Below, in pieces: positions 1-7,192 of a DNA stretch of 16,951 bases (positions are counted from its first letter, which is position 1; every line of letters begins with the position of its first letter). The notes beneath the pieces were generated by a model, which saw nothing but the letters and a program-made list of their open reading frames with translations, was not told where the DNA came from and did no database searches. The stretch is from contig JALOKO010000021.1 of assembly GCA_025456495.1 (NCBI GenBank), positions 1 to 16,951 of the forward strand. The letters are read 5' to 3'. The translations under genes were made by a program, and so were the position numbers. The stretch is from Bryobacterales bacterium (GTDB taxonomy: Bacteria > Acidobacteriota > Terriglobia > Bryobacterales > Bryobacteraceae).

Positions 1-314
1 GCTTCGGTGGCTCAGGCAAGGATCTGGCCGGGGCCTATCAGGTATCGGTCAAGGGTGAGGAAACCGTGGACGGCGTCAAGGCCACCCGCCTGCTGCTGAC
101 TCCAAAGTCAGCAAAGGTGAAACAACTCCTGAAGCAGGTGGAAATCTGGGTGCCGGACGGCCAGGCGCACCCGATTCGGCAGAAGTTCACTGAGCCGTCA
201 GACGACTATATGGAAGTGACCTACCGGGACGTGCAATGGAACCCCACCCTGGGCAACACCGAGGTGCGCCTGCAACTTCCAGCCGACGTGAAGCGGGAGT
301 TTCCGCAGCGCTAG
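1..314 (+). CDS. LolA-like outer-membrane lipoprotein-sorting protein (C-terminal part, 5' truncated)
   Basis: The reading frame is open from position 3 to the TAG at 312-314, so only about the last 103 residues are in the window. The visible part alternates strands of a half-barrel: a segment ending in ATRLLLTPKS, then VEIWVPDG, then a PIRQKF...DDYMEVTY segment, and finally LQLPADVKREFPQR. This order (an intrastrand with L-x-P, a V/I-E-I/L-W strand, a 'P...Q.F' strand with G/D-DY, then 'L.LP..V') is typical of LolA-like and LolA-related periplasmic proteins that carry lipoproteins or lipids towards the outer membrane. The N-terminus and signal peptide lie outside the window, so the true LolA cannot be told apart from a paralogue. 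The next gene starts 10 bp downstream, and the two may be cotranscribed. Confidence 0.7.
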   Translation, partial: FGGSGKDLAGAYQVSVKGEETVDGVKATRLLLTPKSAKVKQLLKQVEIWVPDGQAHPIRQKFTEPSDDYMEVTYRDVQWNPTLGNTEVRLQLPADVKREFPQR

Positions 315-324
315 CCCCCATCCC

Positions 325-1440
325 ATGAACGCGTCAGAGGCAACGTCGACACCAGGCACATCGGGCCGTTTACAGTTTCTTGACTGGTCAAGAGGCGTTG
401 CCGCGCTCATCATGTTGCAGGGGCACACCTTCCATTCCTTCCTGCACAAGGATCTTCGCGAGGGCGACCTCTACGTGCTCTCGCAGTTTCTGGGTGGCTT
501 GCCGGCACCGATCTTTTTGTTCCTCACCGGCGTCACGATGGCCCTGATGCTGGATGGCAAGGAGCGGCGTGGGATCGATGCCATGGGCCGCTTCGCCGCC
601 GCCTTGCGTCGAGCGGGTTATCTGCTGCTGCTTGCTTTTGCGGTGCGCCTGCAGGCGTATCTTTTCTCAGTCCCCTGGAGCAAGATGGGGGATCTGCTGC
701 GCGTGGACATTCTCAATTGCATGGGCGTGTCCTTGGCCGTGCTGTCTGTTTCAGCGTTCTTCTCCACCCAGGAGCGCGTGAAGTGGGGCCTGCTGTGCGG
801 CGTCGCCTTCGCCTGCCTGGCCCCGCTGGTGAGCGCAGTTTCCTGGGAAGGCCAACCCGAACTGCTGCGAGCCTACCTGGCCCCCAGCCATGAGGTGTTC
901 GGCCTCTTCCCCTGGGCGGCGTTTGTGGCCTTCGGAATCGCCTTTGGCAGCATGATTCGCCTGACGCCGAAAGCCAGCCTCAACCGCTTCCTGCAATGGA
1001 CGGCGCTGGTTGCCTTTGGAATCATCGCCACCGCAGGTTATTTTTCATTCATCCCCTACTCGATCTACCGCAATGTGAACTTCTGGGTAGACAGCCCGGG
1101 TCTGGTGTTCATTAAGGTGGGGGTTATCCTCCTGCTGGTTACCTTTGGCTATCTTTGGCTCACCTACCTGCCCAGTCGCCGCCCCAGTTTCCTCACGCTG
1201 CTTGGCACCTCGTCGCTGCTGGTGTACTGGCTGCACCTGGAGATTGTCTACGGCCGATGGTTCTGGTTCTGGAAGCTAAAACTGAGCATTGCGGAAACGA
1301 TGGTCTTCAGTCTGCTGTTGGTGGCGGGCATGTGTCTGGCTGCCTGGGCCTGGCGTCGCAAGGATGCCCTGCAACCGGCGCTGCGACGCCTGGGGACCCG
1401 GTTGGGAATCGCAAGCCGGGCGCCGGAAGCCGAAAGTTAA
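325..1440 (+). CDS. Polytopic membrane acyltransferase-like protein (DUF1624 / heparan-alpha-glucosaminide N-acetyltransferase-like, YeiB-related)
   Basis: This is a 371-residue inner-membrane protein with about ten hydrophobic segments. After a short polar N-terminus, the first segment carries the family hallmark FLDWSRGVAALIMLQGHTFHSF (residues about 18-39), with H34 and H37 in the position of the conserved histidine region of the HGSNAT/DUF1624 family. Other family-like pieces are PAPIFLFLTGVTMAL, the VDILNCMGVSL stretch, FPWAAFVAFG, and a late TSSLLVYWLHLEIVYG segment. Relatives move acyl groups across or at the membrane onto a sugar or other acceptor; the acceptor here cannot be read from the sequence. 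The C-terminus ends in a basic cytoplasmic tail (WRRKD...). No clear Shine-Dalgarno precedes the ATG, which lies 10 bp after the LolA-like stop, so translational coupling is possible. The family call is firm; the activity is not. Confidence 0.75.
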   Translation: MNASEATSTPGTSGRLQFLDWSRGVAALIMLQGHTFHSFLHKDLREGDLYVLSQFLGGLPAPIFLFLTGVTMALMLDGKERRGIDAMGRFAAALRRAGYLLLLAFAVRLQAYLFSVPWSKMGDLLRVDILNCMGVSLAVLSVSAFFSTQERVKWGLLCGVAFACLAPLVSAVSWEGQPELLRAYLAPSHEVFGLFPWAAFVAFGIAFGSMIRLTPKASLNRFLQWTALVAFGIIATAGYFSFIPYSIYRNVNFWVDSPGLVFIKVGVILLLVTFGYLWLTYLPSRRPSFLTLLGTSSLLVYWLHLEIVYGRWFWFWKLKLSIAETMVFSLLLVAGMCLAAWAWRRKDALQPALRRLGTRLGIASRAPEAES

Positions 1441-1591
1441 CATTAATTAGGGATTTCCCCCTCCTCGTCCTGCAATTCCTCTGTAACCCTTCATCCGCAC
1501 GCTGCGCCCATTTGTGTATTGGCCTTTTGTCTTCGATTTGCGATTCTGCATCTCAGGCCGGGGACCGGGGGCTGGAATACAGAGGTGACGG

Positions 1592-2287
1592 ATGCGTGTG
1601 CTTATCGTAGACAGCGAATCAGCAATCGCGGAATTTCTGGCCCATTCCCTGGCAGGGGTTGGCTATCAGGTAACCAGTTCTCCAGATAGTGCCGAAGTGC
1701 TCACTCGGTTAACCGCCGAGGCCTTCGACATCCTGCTGGTGGACGCGAATTTGCCAGATGTTAACGGGTACGCCCTGGTATCCAAACTCCGTCAACGCAA
1801 GGGAGACCTTCCCATCCTAATGTGGGGCCACAGCGCCACGGTGGATGAACGCGTCCGTGGCTTAGAGGCAGGCGCCGATGACTTCATCAGCAAGCCCTTC
1901 GCGCTAGTGGAACTGCAAGCTAGAATGAAGGCGCTGTTGCGGCGCTCGCGCCCGGCCCAGGAGCGTTTGCAGGTGGGTGACCTGATCCTGGATTGCGGTC
2001 GACGCAAAGCCCATCGCGGCGGACGGCAGGTGGAACTCGCTCCCCGTGAGTTCGACATCCTTGAGTACCTGATGCGGCACTGCGGACAGAACCTCTCCCG
2101 CTCAATGATCGTGCAACATGTATGGGAGAAGGACTACGACGGCCTCACCAACATTGTGGACGTGTACATCCGGCACCTGCGCACGAAGCTGGATGACGGG
2201 TACGACGTGAAGCTCATCCAAACCGTGCGGGGCGTTGGATACAGTATGCGCTGCTATACTGCGGCGGAAGCCTCGCAGGCGGTCTAA
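1592..2287 (+). CDS. OmpR/PhoB-family response regulator with degenerate receiver residues
   Basis: The protein has 231 residues: a receiver domain (about 1-118) and an OmpR-type winged-helix DNA-binding domain (about 125-222, ending with the VRGVGYSM wing signature). An AGAGGTGACGG sequence directly precedes the ATG and supports the start. The phospho-acceptor is D51 in DILLVDANLPDVNG, and the conserved lysine is K101 in ISKPF. By alignment with PhoB, three usual residues differ: the second acidic position (VDDE/VEDE) is S8 in VDSES, the switch threonine after the fourth strand (LTA) is G79 in MWGHSA, and the switch aromatic is F98 rather than Tyr. D7 and E9 remain. The regulator therefore probably still binds DNA, but its phosphorylation or activation may be altered. 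No histidine kinase is adjacent, so it is an orphan in this window. Its target is unknown; the downstream STAS gene is a candidate neighbour. Confidence 0.9.
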   Translation: MRVLIVDSESAIAEFLAHSLAGVGYQVTSSPDSAEVLTRLTAEAFDILLVDANLPDVNGYALVSKLRQRKGDLPILMWGHSATVDERVRGLEAGADDFISKPFALVELQARMKALLRRSRPAQERLQVGDLILDCGRRKAHRGGRQVELAPREFDILEYLMRHCGQNLSRSMIVQHVWEKDYDGLTNIVDVYIRHLRTKLDDGYDVKLIQTVRGVGYSMRCYTAAEASQAV

Positions 2288-2396
2288 CCGCCAGCCCGGA
2301 GCCAGCAGCTGAAGCGCCACGTGGGATTAGGATATCCTTCCAATAGGCGGAGGCGGCTGGCCAGGGCTCGCGTTTGCATCCGTCCTCAAACCAATC

Positions 2397-2798
2397 ATGC
2401 AGTTCTCCACGAAAACCACCGACGGCATTACAATTGTTGCGCTTGATGGAAAGCTGGTTGTGGGCGACGCCACCGCCACGCTGAAAGAGCAGGTGAAGCT
2501 GCTGGCGGACCGTGAGATTCGCAAGGTGGTGCTTGACCTGAAGGATGTCGACTACATCGATAGCTCGGGTTTGGGCACGCTGGTTTATTGCTTCAGCACC
2601 TTCCGCAAGCAGGGTGGAACGCTGAAGCTGCTGAACCTGTCGCGGCGCAACATCGAGCTGATGCTGCTTACGAAGTTGGAGACTGTGTTTGAGGTGTTCG
2701 ACGACGAGCGGAGCGCGGTGGATAGCTTCTTTCCCGATCGGGAGTCGCGGCGCTTCGACATCCTGGAGTTCCTGCGCCAGCAGCAGCAGGTGGATTAA
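2397..2798 (+). CDS. STAS-domain anti-sigma-factor antagonist-type protein
   Basis: This is a 133-residue cytoplasmic protein. Residues 1-105 form a STAS domain with the usual order: TTDGITIVALDGKLV, then a KVVLDLKDVDYIDSSGLG strand-loop, then GGTLKLLNLS. The DSSGLG motif at 55-60 contains S57, which matches the serine phosphorylated by anti-sigma kinases in SpoIIAA/RsbV. The acidic/aromatic C-terminal extension of about 25 residues (ending in LRQQQQVD) makes it slightly longer than a bare SpoIIAA. By family it should take part in partner switching with a serine kinase/anti-sigma factor, but no such kinase or sigma factor is encoded nearby. It follows the response regulator by 109 bp and precedes the flavoprotein gene by only 5 bp. 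No strong Shine-Dalgarno is visible before the ATG. Confidence 0.88.
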   Translation: MQFSTKTTDGITIVALDGKLVVGDATATLKEQVKLLADREIRKVVLDLKDVDYIDSSGLGTLVYCFSTFRKQGGTLKLLNLSRRNIELMLLTKLETVFEVFDDERSAVDSFFPDRESRRFDILEFLRQQQQVD

Positions 2799-2803
2799 GG
2801 CCG

Positions 2804-4138
2804 ATGTCGAACCCTTCGCCAGAAGCGCGCCGCTTAGTGGTGGTTGGTGGCGTGGCGGCGGGCCTCAGCGCGGCATCCAGGGCCCGGAAGCTGGACCCCA
2901 CACTGCACATCACCGTGCTGGAGCGCGGGCCGGTTGTTTCCTACGGTGCCTGCGGGCTTCCCTACTGGATTGAAGGTCAGGTGCGGGAGCGCGACGAGTT
3001 GCTGGTCCTGTCCCCGGAAACGCTCGCACGGGAACGCAACATCCTTGTGGAAACCAATGCCTGCGTGACGGAGATTTTGCACAGCCGGAGGCGCGTCGTG
3101 CTTCACGATGGGCGCTGTTTGCCCTACGACCGCCTGGTGCTGGCCACCGGCAGCACAGCGGTGGCCCCGGAGATTACGGGGCTGGACGCACCCCATTGCT
3201 TTTTCGCCCACACCTGGCAGGATTTCGGTGGGTTGCACACGTTTCTGCAGCAGCGGCAGCCGGCAACCGCGGTCGTGGTGGGCGCTGGCTTTGTGGGACT
3301 GGAGATGGCGGGCGCACTGCGCATGCGCGGTGTGCGCGTCACGGTGGTGGACGCGGGCGAACATCCCTTGCGCTGGGGCGAGACCTGGTTCACCCAGCGG
3401 ATCCAACAGCGGCTGGCGCAGTTCCAGATTGAGCTCCGCACCCGCCACCGCGTCCAACGCATCACCGATGAGGCTCTGGATGACCTGCCGGCGGACATGG
3501 TGATCGTGGCGGCCGGCATCCGTCCGGCAACCGAACTGGCGGCGCAGGCCGGGATTGCCCTGGCCCGGAACGGAGCCATCGCCGTGGACGAGACCCTGGA
3601 AACCAACCTTCCCGGCGTGTACGCCGCGGGCGACTGCGCATCCACCTACCATCGCGTGAAGCGGGCTGCCGATTGGGTTCCTCTGGGCACCACCGCCAAC
3701 AAGATGGGCTTGGTGGCGGGCGCCAACGTTACCGGGGCGCGAGAACGCTTCCCGGGCGTAGTGGGCACTTCGATTGTGCGCGTCTGCGGTCTGGCGGTGG
3801 CCACCACCGGGCTGTCCCCGGGCGCCGCCCGTCAGTTGGGCTTTGATGCCATCAGCGCAAGGATCTCCGCCCGCTCCCGTCCGGGCTATTTCTTTGGCGA
3901 GATGCTGGAGGTGGAATTGGTGGCTGAGCGTGAAAGTGGGCGCCTGCTGGGCGCTGCCGTGCTGGGTGAACGCGACGTGGAGGGTCGCATCAACGTGGTG
4001 GCCACGGCTTTGGGGGCCGCTACCACTGTGGATGAGTTCCTGTTCACAGACCTTTGCTACTCTCCGCCGTACGCCACCACCTGGGATCCGCTGCTGGTGG
4101 CCGCGCGCCAACTGCGCAATGCGCGTCCCAACGCTTGA
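2804..4138 (+). CDS. FAD-dependent pyridine nucleotide-disulfide oxidoreductase, CoA-disulfide reductase-like
   Basis: The protein has 444 residues, the usual size for single-cysteine CoA-disulfide reductase/NADH oxidase-type flavoproteins. It shows an N-terminal FAD-binding motif (LVVVGGVAAGLSAASRARK, residues 11-29) and the single redox cysteine C50 in the class motif SYGACGLPY. A second nucleotide-binding motif, VVVGAGFVGLEMAG, lies around 157-170, and the second FAD motif is GVYAAGDCA (271-279). The C-terminal dimerisation domain ends with DLCYSPPYATTWDP (416-429), which carries the tyrosine-containing YxPPY element of the family. The likely reaction is NAD(P)H-dependent reduction of a disulfide, CoA polysulfide or O2. 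Which of these applies cannot be decided here, and no rhodanese domain is fused. The gene begins 5 bp after the STAS gene and is probably cotranscribed with it. Confidence 0.85.
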   Translation: MSNPSPEARRLVVVGGVAAGLSAASRARKLDPTLHITVLERGPVVSYGACGLPYWIEGQVRERDELLVLSPETLARERNILVETNACVTEILHSRRRVVLHDGRCLPYDRLVLATGSTAVAPEITGLDAPHCFFAHTWQDFGGLHTFLQQRQPATAVVVGAGFVGLEMAGALRMRGVRVTVVDAGEHPLRWGETWFTQRIQQRLAQFQIELRTRHRVQRITDEALDDLPADMVIVAAGIRPATELAAQAGIALARNGAIAVDETLETNLPGVYAAGDCASTYHRVKRAADWVPLGTTANKMGLVAGANVTGARERFPGVVGTSIVRVCGLAVATTGLSPGAARQLGFDAISARISARSRPGYFFGEMLEVELVAERESGRLLGAAVLGERDVEGRINVVATALGAATTVDEFLFTDLCYSPPYATTWDPLLVAARQLRNARPNA

Positions 4139-4200
4139 CGCGGCGTCCACTGTTCACCGGGTTTTCTGACAATCCCGCATCCCGGATCGTAGTCCTACTC

Positions 4201-4254
4201 CAAAGTGAACCCACACGCCAAAGAGAACCCGTCCTGCAAAGCGAAAAGGCGCGG
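4201..4254. repeat. Intergenic tandem repeat array A: three imperfect 18-bp units
   Basis: Three units start at 4201, 4219 and 4237, exactly 18 bp apart. The conserved core is CAAAGnGAAc (CAAAGTGAAC, CAAAGAGAAC, CAAAGCGAAA); the other half of each unit is variable. The array lies in the 166-bp gap between the flavoprotein gene and nuoI, ending about 50 bp before the nuoI ATG. No overlapping gene of credible composition is seen. Confidence 0.6.
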
Positions 4255-4258
4255 CAAG

Positions 4259-4276
4259 CGGGCGAATCCGCGCCCG
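4259..4276 (+). other. Small GC-rich inverted repeat upstream of nuoI
   Basis: CGGGCG (4259-4264) and CGCCCG (4271-4276) form a perfect 6-bp stem with a 6-nt loop. It directly follows array A and lies 28 bp before the nuoI start. No T-run follows, so it does not look like an intrinsic terminator. It could be a 5'-UTR hairpin or chance in GC-rich DNA. Confidence 0.25.
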
Positions 4277-4304
4277 TTGTTCGGTACTCTATAAAGACAA
4301 GGCT

Positions 4305-4766
4305 ATGGCTACCAAAATCACCGACCTGTTTGACCACGCCTCCGCCATTGCCAAGGGCATGGGCGTGACGTTCAAGGAAATGATGGCGCCTACCGTCACG
4401 GAAGATTATCCCGACGGTCCGGTGAAGTTCCAGGAACGCTTTCGTGGCAAGCACGAACTGCAGCGCGACGAGAATGGCATGGAAAAGTGCGTCGCCTGTT
4501 TCCTGTGCGCCGCGGCCTGTCCCGCCAATTGTATTTATATTGAGGCCGAAGAGAATACCCAGCAGACGCGCATCAGCGGCGGCGAACGGTACGCCAAGGT
4601 TTACAACATCGACTACAGCCGCTGCATCTTCTGTGGGTATTGCGTGGAAGCCTGCCCCACGGACGCCATCACGCACGGCCATGGATTCGAATTGGCCAGC
4701 TACAACACCAGCAGTCTGGTGATGCGCAAGGAAGACATGCTGGTTCCTCTGCCGGGGGAAAAGTAA
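4305..4766 (+). CDS. nuoI: NADH-quinone oxidoreductase subunit I (NuoI), two [4Fe-4S] ferredoxin-type protein
   Basis: This 153-residue protein has two ferredoxin-type motifs: C62-x2-C65-x2-C68-x3-C72-P and C107-x2-C110-x2-C113-x3-C117-P. The intervening and flanking pieces (ANCIYIEAEEN near 75-84, YNIDYSRCIFCGYCVEACPTDAI near 100-122) are those of NuoI/TYKY rather than a free ferredoxin. NuoI sits at the hinge between the peripheral and membrane arms of complex I and carries clusters N6a/N6b on the route to quinone. No other nuo gene is present in the window, so this is a stand-alone copy with its own intergenic region (array A). Its 3' end converges on the acetate-kinase-like gene. A short AAGG lies just before the ATG. 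Confidence 0.88.
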   Translation: MATKITDLFDHASAIAKGMGVTFKEMMAPTVTEDYPDGPVKFQERFRGKHELQRDENGMEKCVACFLCAAACPANCIYIEAEENTQQTRISGGERYAKVYNIDYSRCIFCGYCVEACPTDAITHGHGFELASYNTSSLVMRKEDMLVPLPGEK

Positions 4767-4784
4767 CGGGAACCGAATGCGCGG

Positions 4785-4805
4785 CTTCCGGGTGGTTGCC
4801 CGAAG
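4785..4805. terminator. Possible bidirectional terminator-like hairpin between convergent genes
   Basis: CTT(C)CGGG at 4785-4792 can pair with CCCGAAG at 4799-4805 around a TGGTTG loop, leaving one bulged C. It lies in the 71-bp gap between the convergent nuoI and acetate-kinase-like genes, where a terminator is expected. There is no T-tract on either side, so support is weak. Confidence 0.25.
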
Positions 4806-4837
4806 GCGACACCCTGGCGTGGCCTGACACGTCTGCG

Positions 4838-5938
4838 CTACGCCGATAAGGCCAGCACCGCGCGACGAGCCACCACCACCTCTTCGTTCGCTTGGATCAC
4901 CATCACCTTCACTCGGCTGTTGGGAGCGCTGATGATGCGATCCCCGCCACCCGATACGTTGAGTTCCTCACTCAATTCGACATCCAGAAAACCAAGCCCC
5001 AAACAGATGGCTGAGCGCAAGCGGAAGCGATTTTCCCCAATGCCCCCGGTAAAGGCAATGACATCCAGCCCTTCCATCGCCGCGGAATAGGCGCCAATGG
5101 TTTTCTTCACTTCGTAAGCGAACACCTCAAAGGCATGAGCTGCCGCCGGGCTCCCCGCTTCCATGGCGTCCACGATATCGCGCATGTCTCCGCCAGCAAC
5201 ACCGGAAAGACCCGCCAAACCGCCGTCACGTGTCAGCGCGTCCAAAACCTCATCAACCGATATCCCCAGCTTAGTCGCCAGATGGAGGACGGCGAACACG
5301 TCCAGGTCGCCGGGGCGGGTGGCGTTTTCAATACCACTCTGGGGCGAAAAGCCCATCGTGCAATCCAAGGATTGGCCAAAGCGAATCGCGCAAACGGAAG
5401 AGCTTCCACCCAGATGGCAGCTCACAATCCGCAACGATTCCGGCGAGGCCCCCGCCAGCTCCGGCGCCCGGGATGCCACATATTGATGCGACGCGCCATG
5501 AAAGCCGTACTTGATGACGCCGTACCGTTCGCGCCAGGCGTGGGGAATGCCGTAATAGCTGGCCTGCGGAGGACGAGTCCGATGGAACTCGGTTTCAAAC
5601 GCGGCAACCAACGGGAGCCCCGGCATCACCGCCTGGAAGGCGCGCATCCCGTCCAGATAGATCCGATTATGCAAGGGCGCCGCGGGCAAATACTCTTCCA
5701 TGGCCGCCAGCACGCCGTCGTCCACCACGAAGGTGCCGCGATAGGCAGGGCCGCCATGCACCGCCTTGAAGGCGATGGCATCCACGGGCACGCTGAGCTG
5801 CGCCATCTCATCGGCGATCGCCTGCTGGTACTCAGTCACCCGTTCTATCTTTCCAGATGCAAGCACCGTTTCCGCAGGCATCGATAACACTCGATACTTG
5901 ATGGACGTGGAGCCCAAATTGGCCACCAGGATATTCAT
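4838..5938 (-). CDS. Divergent acetate kinase-family protein
   Basis: I choose the ATG at 5938, giving 366 residues, because an AAAGGAG lies at ideal spacing before it; an in-frame upstream extension looks spurious. The ASKHA acetate kinase layout is clear: an N-terminal NLGSTSIK (7-14), VHGG (60-63), APLHN (87-91), YGFHGASH (144-151), CHLGGSSSV (174-182), MGFSPQSG, ATRPGDLD (206-213), GGLAGLSG (239-246), FTGGIGENRFR (296-306) and QANEE (349-353). Acetate kinase makes acetyl phosphate and ADP from acetate and ATP, or the reverse. Several hallmark positions differ from the Methanosarcina/E. coli enzymes. The catalytic Asp of FDTAFH is E115 (FETEFH), RYGFHGTSH is KYGFHGASH, and the GNGAS phosphate loop is GGSSS. 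The protein is about 35 residues shorter than typical AckA, so its substrate may not be acetate. No pta or phosphoketolase gene is nearby. Confidence 0.8.
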   Translation of the reverse strand: MNILVANLGSTSIKYRVLSMPAETVLASGKIERVTEYQQAIADEMAQLSVPVDAIAFKAVHGGPAYRGTFVVDDGVLAAMEEYLPAAPLHNRIYLDGMRAFQAVMPGLPLVAAFETEFHRTRPPQASYYGIPHAWRERYGVIKYGFHGASHQYVASRAPELAGASPESLRIVSCHLGGSSSVCAIRFGQSLDCTMGFSPQSGIENATRPGDLDVFAVLHLATKLGISVDEVLDALTRDGGLAGLSGVAGGDMRDIVDAMEAGSPAAAHAFEVFAYEVKKTIGAYSAAMEGLDVIAFTGGIGENRFRLRSAICLGLGFLDVELSEELNVSGGGDRIISAPNSRVKVMVIQANEEVVVARRAVLALSA

Positions 5939-6288
5939 CCCTTGCTCTCCTTTGGGTACAACGGTTCGCCATTCCCCGTTACCCATGCATGCTGTATAGA
6001 ACCGCCGTAATTATCTCAGATTCCCGCCGCCAGCAGATACGCTCCCAAAGGTTCTGTAAAGCCCGTCTGCCAGACAAAGCGGTAGCCTGCTGAGGGAACG
6101 CTCCACACCGGGCGTCGGATGAGAGCCCGGTAGCCGAGACACGCCGTCGATCCCCAGACACCTCGAATTCTCCAGACGCCTCGAATTCTCCCTGACGCCT
6201 CGAATTCCCCCTGACACCTCGAATTCTCCCTGGTTTGCGGCCTTCAGTCCATCCATCTGCTGTCGCGCAGGTGATAATGGGAGAGCCC
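5939..6288. other. 350-bp divergent intergenic region (acetate-kinase-like / DnaC-like)
   Basis: This region separates two divergently transcribed genes and should hold both promoters. It contains the ackA-like ribosome-binding site on the minus strand (around 5945-5955) and repeat array B (6161-6235). I see no convincing additional gene; the open frames crossing the array are made repetitive by the repeats themselves. No promoter hexamers could be placed with confidence. Confidence 0.5.
6161..6235. repeat. Intergenic tandem repeat array B: four units of 18-19 bp, each with a GAATTC
   Basis: Units start at 6161, 6179, 6198 and 6217. Each begins CCTCGAATTC and continues TCCCTGACG or a close variant; the first unit is 18 bp, the next two are 19 bp, and the last decays after CTCCCTGG. 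A partial copy (CCCCAGACA) precedes the first unit. The array ends about 40-55 bp upstream of the likely starts of the DnaC-like gene. The non-triplet period argues against coding. Confidence 0.75.
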
Positions 6289-7053
6289 ATGCCAGATCCG
6301 AATTGCCCGCGCTGCGGGGGTAGCGGTTGGATTATCGAGGAACGCGAAGGCCTGAGCGGCGCACGCGAGTGTGGATGCCGGGAACCCGTGGATCCCTCCG
6401 TCCTGTACGGCAGGGCGGCCATCCCTTCGCTCTACCATCGCGCCTCCTTCGAAAACTTCGTTCGCCACCAGAACAACCCTGATCTGCAACGCGAGCTGGC
6501 GCAGGTTTTCCTGGCCGTACGCGCCTATGCGAAAGAGTTTCCCAACACCCCCAAGCCCGGACTGTTGCTGGTGGGGCCACCAGGCACCGGCAAAACCCAC
6601 CTGGCCGTGGCCGCCCTGAAGATGTTGATCGATAGAGGCTTTGACTGCACGTTCTTCGACTATCAGCGCCTGCTGGACCTCATCCGCAAGAGTTGGGATC
6701 CGCTGGCTGGCTCCTCCAGCCGCGAGGCCTACTCGCTGGCTCTGGAATCTGGCGTCCTGCTGCTGGACGACATAGGGTCACACCGGGTGACGGATTGGGT
6801 GGAGGATACGGTCACCAGCATCATCACGACTCGCTGCAACGAGCAGCGGGCGTTGATTGCCACCACCAATCTCACCGATACGGAAGTGGGTGAGGGCGTC
6901 CGCGCGCGGGATGTATCCGGCAGTGGCCAAGTGGTGTACCGGACCTCGCTGGCTGAGCGCATTGGCGCGCGGGCTCGTTCGCGCCTCTTCGAAATGTGCA
7001 AGGTGGTGGCCATGCCCATGGTGCCCGACTACCGCATTCAGACTTCCCGCTAA
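6289..7053 (+). CDS. DnaC/IstB-like AAA+ ATPase (putative helicase loader) with N-terminal zinc-finger-like motif
   Basis: From the ATG at 6289 the protein has 254 residues; a GGGAG five bases upstream supports this start, although an ATG at 6277 is also possible. The N-terminus has C6-x2-C9 (NCPRCGGSGW) and later C28-x-C30, resembling a small zinc-binding knuckle. The AAA+ core follows: Walker A GPPGTGKT (96-103), Walker B LLLDD (157-161), sensor-1 TTNL (192-195), and a basic RIGARARSRL segment (224-233) that holds the likely arginine finger. This layout matches DnaC/DnaI/IstB helicase-loader-like ATPases, which load the replicative helicase or assist transposition. No transposase gene adjoins it, so a chromosomal DnaC-type role is more likely than IstB. 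The start of the gene is preceded by array B. The family call is firm; the partner helicase is inferred. Confidence 0.83.
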   Translation: MPDPNCPRCGGSGWIIEEREGLSGARECGCREPVDPSVLYGRAAIPSLYHRASFENFVRHQNNPDLQRELAQVFLAVRAYAKEFPNTPKPGLLLVGPPGTGKTHLAVAALKMLIDRGFDCTFFDYQRLLDLIRKSWDPLAGSSSREAYSLALESGVLLLDDIGSHRVTDWVEDTVTSIITTRCNEQRALIATTNLTDTEVGEGVRARDVSGSGQVVYRTSLAERIGARARSRLFEMCKVVAMPMVPDYRIQTSR

Positions 7054-7192
7054 CGGGCAAGGATCCGTGTCAGCGGCGCCGATAGTGGCTTTCTTCGCAA
7101 AGTGGACAACGAACTCCGCTTCCGCTTGCGAAGCCCCTGAAAATGCGGGAGGATGAAACGACACACGGCGTCGCCTGCCTGAATCGGAACGT

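Noticed and set aside
2834..4150. Long minus-strand open frame (438 codons) opposite the flavoprotein gene
   Set aside because: It is a shadow of the GC-rich flavoprotein gene: His/Gln/Gly-rich composition, no domain, and the opposite strand encodes a full family match.
5979..6422. Minus-strand frame through array B producing a repetitive EFEVSG-type peptide
   Set aside because: The repetitive peptide is produced by the DNA repeats; the 18-19-bp period shifts frame, and it overlaps the start of the DnaC-like gene.
6289..7053. IstB of an IS21-type insertion sequence
   Set aside because: No istA transposase or terminal inverted repeats are visible on either side, so a helicase-loader role is preferred.
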